Shown here in pieces: positions 11,986 through 17,081 of a stretch of 17,081 bases of DNA (position 1 is the first letter of the stretch; every line of letters starts with the position of its first letter). Source of the stretch: Acidobacteriota bacterium (lineage in GTDB: Bacteria; Acidobacteriota; Vicinamibacteria; Vicinamibacterales; UBA2999); assembly GCA_020851835.1 (NCBI GenBank), contig JADZBZ010000282.1, positions 1-17,081 on the forward strand. Direction: 5' to 3'. A program made the position numbers and the translations under genes. The notes beneath the pieces were generated by a model. The model was not told the DNA's origin, searched no databases, and was given only the letters and a program-made list of their open reading frames with translations.

Positions 11986-13584
11986 GTGACTGCGCCGCTC
12001 CCGGATTCCAGTCGCGCTGACACCATCTTCCACGGCGGCGTCGTGTGGGCCGGTCTGCACGAGCCGCGCGGCGCCACCGCGCTCGCCGTGCGGGACGGGC
12101 GCATTGCCGCCGTCGGCGCCGGGCACGACGTGCTGAACCTGCGCGGACCATCCACGGAGATGGTGGATCTCGCGGGACAGACGCTGCTGCCCGGCTTCGT
12201 GGATGCGCACGCGCACATCTGGAAGATCGGGCACCTGCTGACCACACTGCTCGACGTCCGCGGCGCCGACAGCCTGCCGGACCTCGTGTCGCGCGTCAGC
12301 GAGCGCGCCGGCCGGCTCGCCGCGGGCGCCTGGGTGCAGGGCCGCGGCTACAACGAGGCGCGGTTCCCGGGCGGCCGCGGGCCTTCGCGAGCGGATCTCG
12401 ACCGGGCTGTCAGCGATCGGCCGGTGGTGCTGATGCGAACCTGCGCGCACATCGTCGTGTGCAACACGCGCGCGCTCGAGCGAGCCGGGATCACGCGTGA
12501 CACCCCGCCGCCGCCCGGTGGAGAGATCGATCGCACCGAGGATGGTGAGCCCACGGGCGTGCTGCGCGAAACGGCGATGGGGCTGGTGCTGCGCCACGTC
12601 CCGCCGCCGACGGGCCCGGAGTACGAGTCGATGATTGGCGCGGCCCTCGCGCACCAGCTGGCGCAGGGCATCACCAGCACCAACGACGCCGGCGTCGCGC
12701 CCGAGCTGCTCGCCGCTTATCACCGGCTCGCCCGGGCGGGCGCGCTGCCCAGCCGCGTCAACGTCATGGCGCTGCGGCTGGTGGACGGCGTGGGGCCGGT
12801 GGAGTTGCCCGTGGATCGGCACCTGTCGGAACACCTTCGCATCGACACGGTGAAGTTCTTCGCCGATGGCGGGCTGAGCGGCGCGACGGCGGCACTGAGC
12901 GTGCCCTATCGCCACGCGGCTACGCACGGCGTGCTGCGCTTCGAGGAAGCCGAGTTGCTGGCCCTGGCGCGCGAGGCGCGCGATGCCGGCTGGCGCATCG
13001 CGACGCACGCCATCGGGGACGTGGCCATCGACCAGGTGTTGCGGGTGTACGAAGCCCTTGGCCGGGGACCGAAGCGGCACCGGATCGAGCACTTCGGCCT
13101 GCCACGCCCCGATCACCTGGCGCGTGCCGGCCGGCTGGGCGTGATTGCGGTGCCGCAGACCATCTTCCTGTCCGCGCTCGGTCGCAACTTCCGGCAGTAC
13201 CTGCCCGACGCCCTGCTGTCGCGCGCCTATCCCGTTCGGGCGATGCTGGATGCGGGGATTACCGTGGCGCTGTCGTCCGACGCGCCGGTGGTCGAAGACG
13301 ACTCTCCGCTGTCAGGCATGCGGGCGGCCATCGACCGCCGGGATCCGGAAGGCCAGCCCATCGCGCCAGACCAGGCCACCACGCTGGACGAAGCCCTCGA
13401 CGCCTACACGCGCGGCGGCGCCGTCGCATCCGGCGACGATGCCCTGCGCGGATGTCTGCGCGCCGGCCTGCAGGCCGACCTGACCGTCGTCTCTGGGAAC
13501 CTGATGGGCGCACCGCCCGAGGCATTCACCTCGCTCGCCGTGACGCAGACCTGGGTCGGCGGGCGGCTGGCGTTCGAGTCGTGA
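11986..13584 (+). CDS. YtcJ-like amidohydrolase (amidohydrolase family 3)
   Basis: The 532-residue metal-dependent hydrolase starts at GTG 11986, 39 bp after the aminotransferase stop; AGG lies just upstream. Family hallmarks are ordered: LLPGFVDAHAHIW with H75 and H77, a probable carboxylated Lys K290 in DTVKFFADGG, H341 in ATHAIGD, H369 in HRIEHFG, and D432 in SSDAPV. There is no signal peptide, so it is cytosolic. YtcJ-type enzymes hydrolyse N-acyl, amide or related C-N bonds; exact substrates are mostly unknown. Placed between an aminotransferase and an aldehyde dehydrogenase, it might release a free amine from an acylated or cyclic precursor (inference). The last bases overlap the next gene as GTGA. 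Confidence 0.88.
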   Translation: MTAPLPDSSRADTIFHGGVVWAGLHEPRGATALAVRDGRIAAVGAGHDVLNLRGPSTEMVDLAGQTLLPGFVDAHAHIWKIGHLLTTLLDVRGADSLPDLVSRVSERAGRLAAGAWVQGRGYNEARFPGGRGPSRADLDRAVSDRPVVLMRTCAHIVVCNTRALERAGITRDTPPPPGGEIDRTEDGEPTGVLRETAMGLVLRHVPPPTGPEYESMIGAALAHQLAQGITSTNDAGVAPELLAAYHRLARAGALPSRVNVMALRLVDGVGPVELPVDRHLSEHLRIDTVKFFADGGLSGATAALSVPYRHAATHGVLRFEEAELLALAREARDAGWRIATHAIGDVAIDQVLRVYEALGRGPKRHRIEHFGLPRPDHLARAGRLGVIAVPQTIFLSALGRNFRQYLPDALLSRAYPVRAMLDAGITVALSSDAPVVEDDSPLSGMRAAIDRRDPEGQPIAPDQATTLDEALDAYTRGGAVASGDDALRGCLRAGLQADLTVVSGNLMGAPPEAFTSLAVTQTWVGGRLAFES

Positions 13585-14348
13585 CCAACCGCGAGGGCCG
13601 CTCCCAGGACACGGCCGCCATCCGGACGTTGCTCGACGGCGATCGTCCCTGGGCCGTGTACGCGCTCGGCGATCTCGACCCGCGCCGCGCCGGATTCTGC
13701 GACTGGTACGTCCAGGGCGAGTCTATCGCACTGCTCTATCGCGAGTTCGCCACGCCGATCCTGTTTGCCCTCGGTGCATCCGCGGTGCTCGACGCCGTGC
13801 CGCCGGTGGATGCCTGCCTCCTGCAGGTGCCCGAATCGTTCCTGCCGGCGCTCCAGAGGCGCTTCCGGCTGGACCGGCTTCGAATGATGCACCGTATGGC
13901 CCTGGCCCCCGAGGCCTTTGCGCAGCCAGCCGGGGACCCCGGTGTCGAGGCCCTCGACGAGTCGCACGAGCAGGAGCTCCTCGAACTCTTCGCCGACGGC
14001 CGCGACAGCGAGGAGGAACCCGACTTCTTCATGCGGAGCCAGCTCCAGGATGCGACCTTCTTTGGCGTGCGCCGCGAGGGACGCCTCGTGGCCGCGGGCG
14101 GGACACACCTGTATTCCGAGCAGGAGAGCGTCGCCGCCATCGGCAATGTGTATACTCACCGCGCGCATCGCGGACGGAGGCACGCCTCGGCCGTCACCGC
14201 CGCCATCGTGCGCCGGCTTCTCGAGCGCGGCACGCGCACGATTGGATTGAACGTGCGGCGCGGAAACGACGCGGCCGTGCACGTCTACCAGCGCCTGGGA
14301 TTTCGTCATCACTCCGACTTCTGGGAAGGCCGGGCGATACATCCATGA
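13581..14348 (+). CDS. GNAT family N-acetyltransferase (255 aa)
   Basis: GTG 13581 overlaps the amidohydrolase stop. Residues 1-110 form a degenerate N-terminal half, starting with DTAAIRTLLDGDRPWAVYALGDLDP, as in two-domain GNAT proteins. Residues 120-255 hold the active GNAT domain: FFGVRREGRLVAAGG (160-174), IGNVYTHRAHRGRRHASAVT (187-206) and IGLNVRRGNDAAVHVYQRLGF (221-241). The acetyl-CoA loop usually reads RGRG-x-A; here it is RGRRHA (197-202), with Arg instead of the second Gly, which may change cofactor binding. It overlaps the dehydrogenase gene by four bases. Substrate unknown; coupling to the amine-catabolism operon suggests an amine or amino acid. An alternative upstream start at 13452 would lie inside the hydrolase gene. 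Confidence 0.82.
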   Translation: MTNREGRSQDTAAIRTLLDGDRPWAVYALGDLDPRRAGFCDWYVQGESIALLYREFATPILFALGASAVLDAVPPVDACLLQVPESFLPALQRRFRLDRLRMMHRMALAPEAFAQPAGDPGVEALDESHEQELLELFADGRDSEEEPDFFMRSQLQDATFFGVRREGRLVAAGGTHLYSEQESVAAIGNVYTHRAHRGRRHASAVTAAIVRRLLERGTRTIGLNVRRGNDAAVHVYQRLGFRHHSDFWEGRAIHP

Positions 14349-15793
14349 GCACGACGTTCCACTACCAGCAGTACATCGATGGGGCCTGGTCCGGCGCTGC
14401 CAGCGGCGGTGCGTGGGACGTCATCAACCCGGCCACCGAAGAAGTCGTGCGAACCGTCCCCTTCGGCGGACGCGACGACTGCCGCGCGGCCATCGAATCC
14501 GCCGCTCGCGCGTTTTCTTCCTGGTCGCGACGCACGCCCTACGAGCGCGGCGAGATCCTTCAGCGGGCGGCCGCGCGCATGCGGGCGCTGGCCGACGAAC
14601 TCGCTCACACGACCGTGCTCGAGTGCGGCAAGCCCTTCGCACAGGCCCGGGGGGAATGGCTGGTGAGCGCGGACCTGTTCGATTGGTTCGCCGAAGAGGG
14701 CAAGCGCGCCTACGGCCGCACCATCCCGTCGCGTGTGGCCTCGAAGCGCATGACCGTCCTCCGCCAGCCGATGGGGGTCGTCGGCGTCATCACCGCCTGG
14801 AACTTCCCCGCCTACAACCCCGCGCGCGCCTGGTCCGCGGCCCTGGCGGCGGGCTGCACGGTGGTGGGCCGGGCGTCGGAATACACCCCCCTGACCGCCA
14901 TGGCCATGGCCGAGCTGCTCGTCGAGGCCGGCCTGCCCGCCGGCGTGCTGAACCTGGTCAACGGCGACCCCGAGTCGATGGGCCAGGAGATGCTGGACCA
15001 CCCGGCGGTGCGCAAGGTCCACTTCACGGGAAGTGTTCGCGTGGGGCGGATTCTGATGGACGGCGCCTCCCGCACCGTCACGCGACTGTCGCTGGAGCTG
15101 GGCGGCAACGCGCCGGTGATCGTGATGCCCGACGTCGACCTGGACGCGGTGGCGGCCGGCGCCGTCGTCAGCAAGTTCAGGAACAATGGCCAGGTGTGCG
15201 TCGCACCGCAGCGTTTTCTCGTGCAGCGCCGCGCCGCCGAGGCGTTTGCCGAACGAGTGGCCGCTCGAGCCGGCGCGCTAAGGCTGGGCAGCGGCCTGGA
15301 CGCGGACGTTCAGGTCGGTCCGCTCATCAATGCCCGGCAGCGCGACCGCGTGGCCGCCCTGGTGAGCGAGGCCGCCAGCCAGGGCGTCGAGGTACGGGCC
15401 GGCGGCCACCGGCCCGCCAGCCCCTCACGCGGCTACTTCTTCCAGCCGACGGTGCTCGCCGGCGTCACGCCCGACATGCCCGTATTTCAGGAAGAGATCT
15501 TCGGGCCCGTCCTGCCCATCGTCGCCTTCGATGACCTGGACGAAGCACTGGCCCTCGCCAACCGCACACCGTACGGCCTGGCCGCTTATGTGTGGACCAA
15601 CGACCTGCGCACGTCGGTCACGGCAGCCGAAGGCCTGGAGTTCGGCATGGTCGGGGTCAACGAGTGGGCTCCGCACGCAACCGAGGCCCCGTTCGGCGGC
15701 TGGAAGCAGAGCGGCCTCGGCCACGAGAGCGGCAGCGAGGGCCTCGCTGAATACCTGGAGACCAAGCTCGTCTCCGTGGGTGGACTGAGCTGA
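14345..15793 (+). CDS. gabD: NAD(P)-dependent aldehyde dehydrogenase (succinate-semialdehyde dehydrogenase-like)
   Basis: The 482-residue cytosolic enzyme oxidises an aldehyde to the acid, probably the semialdehyde made by the aminotransferase. ATG 14345 overlaps the GNAT stop as ATGA. Catalytic residues are present: oxyanion N153 in TAWNFPAYNP, general base E251 in LELGGNAP and nucleophile C285 in NNGQVCVAPQR. FTGSVRVGR (227-235) is the Rossmann loop, and EEIFGPVLPI and FGGWKQSGLG are conserved C-terminal motifs. Unusually, the cofactor motif normally GCTVVLKPSE reads GCTVVGRASE, so the Lys that binds the adenosine ribose is Arg176 and the next Pro is Ala. Length matches the family. The gabD symbol rests on operon context with GabT and on NNGQVC typical of SSADH; other semialdehydes are possible. 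Confidence 0.87.
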   Translation: MSTTFHYQQYIDGAWSGAASGGAWDVINPATEEVVRTVPFGGRDDCRAAIESAARAFSSWSRRTPYERGEILQRAAARMRALADELAHTTVLECGKPFAQARGEWLVSADLFDWFAEEGKRAYGRTIPSRVASKRMTVLRQPMGVVGVITAWNFPAYNPARAWSAALAAGCTVVGRASEYTPLTAMAMAELLVEAGLPAGVLNLVNGDPESMGQEMLDHPAVRKVHFTGSVRVGRILMDGASRTVTRLSLELGGNAPVIVMPDVDLDAVAAGAVVSKFRNNGQVCVAPQRFLVQRRAAEAFAERVAARAGALRLGSGLDADVQVGPLINARQRDRVAALVSEAASQGVEVRAGGHRPASPSRGYFFQPTVLAGVTPDMPVFQEEIFGPVLPIVAFDDLDEALALANRTPYGLAAYVWTNDLRTSVTAAEGLEFGMVGVNEWAPHATEAPFGGWKQSGLGHESGSEGLAEYLETKLVSVGGLS

Positions 15794-15827
15794 ACATGCT
15801 GGCCCGTCCGCGCACCGGCCCGATCTG

Positions 15828-16685
15828 ATGGCATCGCTGCTCGCCCTGATTGCCGCCGCGTCATACGGCGCGGCCGACTTCCTCGGTGGCATCGTGACGC
15901 GCAGGGCGACCATGGTGAGTGCGGTGTTGGTCACGCAGGGCACCGGGCTGGCGATGCTGCTGCTGTTTACACCCTTCATGCTCGAGGCCCGCCTGTCGCG
16001 CGCCGACCTGGGCTTCGGCCTGCTGGCGGGCGTGATGGGCGGTGCCGGCGTGGCACTCCTGTACCTGGCGCTCGCCATCGGGCCGATGAGCGTGGTGGCG
16101 CCCGTCACAGCGGTGTGCTCGGTGATCATCCCGCTGGCCGTCGGGCTGTTTCTCGGAGAACGTCCGGGGATCGGCGCGGCCGTCGGGGTGGCCCTCGCCA
16201 TTTGTGCCGTGACACTGCTCAGCCAGACAGCGTCCGCCCCTTCACGGGCTCAGGTACCGCCGCCCGCGCGCCTTGGCCGTGGCCTCCGCGTGGCGCTGGC
16301 GTCGGGTGTCGCGATCGGCGGCTTCCTGGCGGCGCTCGGGCAGACGACGGCGGCGGCGGGGCTGTGGCCACTGGCGATTTCACGCGCGGTGTCGGTGACG
16401 CTGTTCCTGACACTCGCCGTGGCGACCGGGCGCCCGGCGGGCATCCCGCGCGCGGCCGTGGCGCCGGCCCTGGCGTGCGGTGGACTCGACATGGTCGCCA
16501 ACGCGCTGTACCTGATCGCCGTGCGGCAAGGTCAACTCGGGCTGGTCGCAACGCTGGTGTCGCTCTACCCCGCCAGTACCGTGCTCCTGGCCTGGCGCGT
16601 GCTTGGCGAGCGCCTCGGGCCGTGGCAGCAAGTTGGTGTCGCCGGCGCGGTGGCGGCTATTCTGCTGATTGTCTCCAATAGCTGA
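15828..16685 (+). CDS. EamA (DMT superfamily) membrane transporter
   Basis: The 285-residue protein contains about ten hydrophobic segments in two similar halves, typical of EamA/RhaT-type drug/metabolite transporters in the inner membrane. The N-terminal half starts MASLLALIAAASYGAADFLGG and ends with PLAVGLFLGERPGIGAAVGVALAICAV; the second half ends with LVATLVSLYPASTVLLAWRVLGERLGPWQQVGVAGAVAAILLIVS, where the Y-P and GER motifs are the family hallmark at the end of each repeat. ATG 15828 lies 34 bp after the dehydrogenase stop with no strong ribosome site. It probably exports or imports a metabolite of the operon; direction and substrate are unknown. Confidence 0.87.
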   Translation: MASLLALIAAASYGAADFLGGIVTRRATMVSAVLVTQGTGLAMLLLFTPFMLEARLSRADLGFGLLAGVMGGAGVALLYLALAIGPMSVVAPVTAVCSVIIPLAVGLFLGERPGIGAAVGVALAICAVTLLSQTASAPSRAQVPPPARLGRGLRVALASGVAIGGFLAALGQTTAAAGLWPLAISRAVSVTLFLTLAVATGRPAGIPRAAVAPALACGGLDMVANALYLIAVRQGQLGLVATLVSLYPASTVLLAWRVLGERLGPWQQVGVAGAVAAILLIVSNS

Positions 16686-16734
16686 CTTCGTTCGTCCGTG
16701 CCGTCAACATCCCGACCATCCAGCGGAGGATCTC

Positions 16735-17081
16735 ATGGCCCAGGCCCAGAGCTACAAGACTCACGTGCGATTCGCTCCCCTCTATCACTACGTCCTGCTG
16801 CCGATCCTCCTGCTCAACTTCCTGTTCATGGCCTATCGCCTGTACCGCGATCCGGGCATGTTTGCGGCGTGGTCGCTGGTGATGGCGCTGGCGCTGATCC
16901 TGATCGTCCTCTTCGCCCGCGTCTTCGCCATAAGGGTCCAGGATCGGTTGATCCGTCTCGAGGAGCGGCTGCGGATGCGCGCGCTGCTGCCCGCCGACCT
17001 CCAGGCGCGCATCCCGGACTTCACCGTCGAGCAGCTGATTGCCCTGCGCTTTGCCAGCGATGCCGAGCTGCCCGCGCTGGC
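16735..17081 (+). CDS. DUF6526 membrane protein (3' end outside window)
   Basis: An open frame of 115 codons runs from ATG 16735 to the window edge without a stop. GGAGG lies 6-7 bases before the start, a strong ribosome site. The beginning (MAQAQSYKTHVRFAPLYHYV) is characteristic of the DUF6526 family, followed by two membrane segments (LLPILLLNFLFMAYRL and AAWSLVMALALILIVLFARV) and an amphipathic basic stretch (RVQDRLIRLEERLRMRALLP) that continues with DFTVEQLIALRFASDAELP. The family has no known function. The 49 bp before it contain no visible terminator, so it might be read with the operon or have its own promoter. Confidence 0.8.
   Translation, partial: MAQAQSYKTHVRFAPLYHYVLLPILLLNFLFMAYRLYRDPGMFAAWSLVMALALILIVLFARVFAIRVQDRLIRLEERLRMRALLPADLQARIPDFTVEQLIALRFASDAELPAL

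Noticed and set aside
14148..14160. TATACT-containing promoter-like sequence inside the second GNAT gene
   Set aside because: It lies within conserved coding sequence of the acetyl-CoA motif region and no gene starts after it at a fitting distance.

Overview
The window is high-GC bacterial DNA with densely packed genes, many GTG starts and start/stop overlaps. The gene content (a GT2 glycosyltransferase tail, a GabT/aldehyde dehydrogenase operon, a DUF6526 protein) would suit an environmental lineage such as Acidobacteriota/Vicinamibacteria. That taxonomic guess is inference only. Three regions are visible.

(1) Left host flank, 1-464. The C-terminal part of a membrane-anchored GT2 glycosyltransferase is followed 20 bp later by an intact tRNA-Ala (anticodon CGC, G3:U70, encoded CCA).

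(2) An integrated 9.25-kb element, about 417-9721. It is bounded by a perfect 50-bp direct repeat: the 3' two-thirds of the tRNA gene at 417-466, duplicated at 9672-9721. All recognisable element genes lie on the minus strand and read from the right end inward: P4-type tyrosine integrase, a 222-aa unknown, an excisionase-like HTH protein, a 97-aa helical protein, a RepA-like AAA ATPase, a TubC_N-like small protein, a zinc-ribbon protein, a small basic protein with a GGRRPGAGRP motif, a 140-aa unknown, a ribbon-helix-helix-like protein, an HK97-fold major capsid protein, a 48-aa zinc ribbon, and a long repetitive exported protein whose C-terminus lies in another frame. Most neighbours overlap by 1-14 bp, so one long transcript is likely. 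No portal, large terminase, prohead protease, tail-assembly or lysis gene was recognised. The combination of tRNA integration, integrase, replication ATPase and a lone capsid gene suggests a capsid-encoding phage satellite or a stripped prophage. Both ends carry paired GGGGTGCA boxes that look like integrase arm-type sites, and the right end also has a 10-bp phased repeat, a 21-bp direct repeat and a candidate int promoter.

(3) Right host flank, 9722-17081. This is a plus-strand catabolic operon: a GNAT domain in one open frame with a GabT-like class III aminotransferase, a YtcJ-like amidohydrolase, a second GNAT protein, a succinate-semialdehyde-type aldehyde dehydrogenase and an EamA transporter. 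A DUF6526 membrane protein that runs off the window follows. The aminotransferase and dehydrogenase together would convert an omega-amino acid such as GABA to a semialdehyde and then an acid. The amidohydrolase and GNAT proteins may deacylate or acylate related amines (inference).
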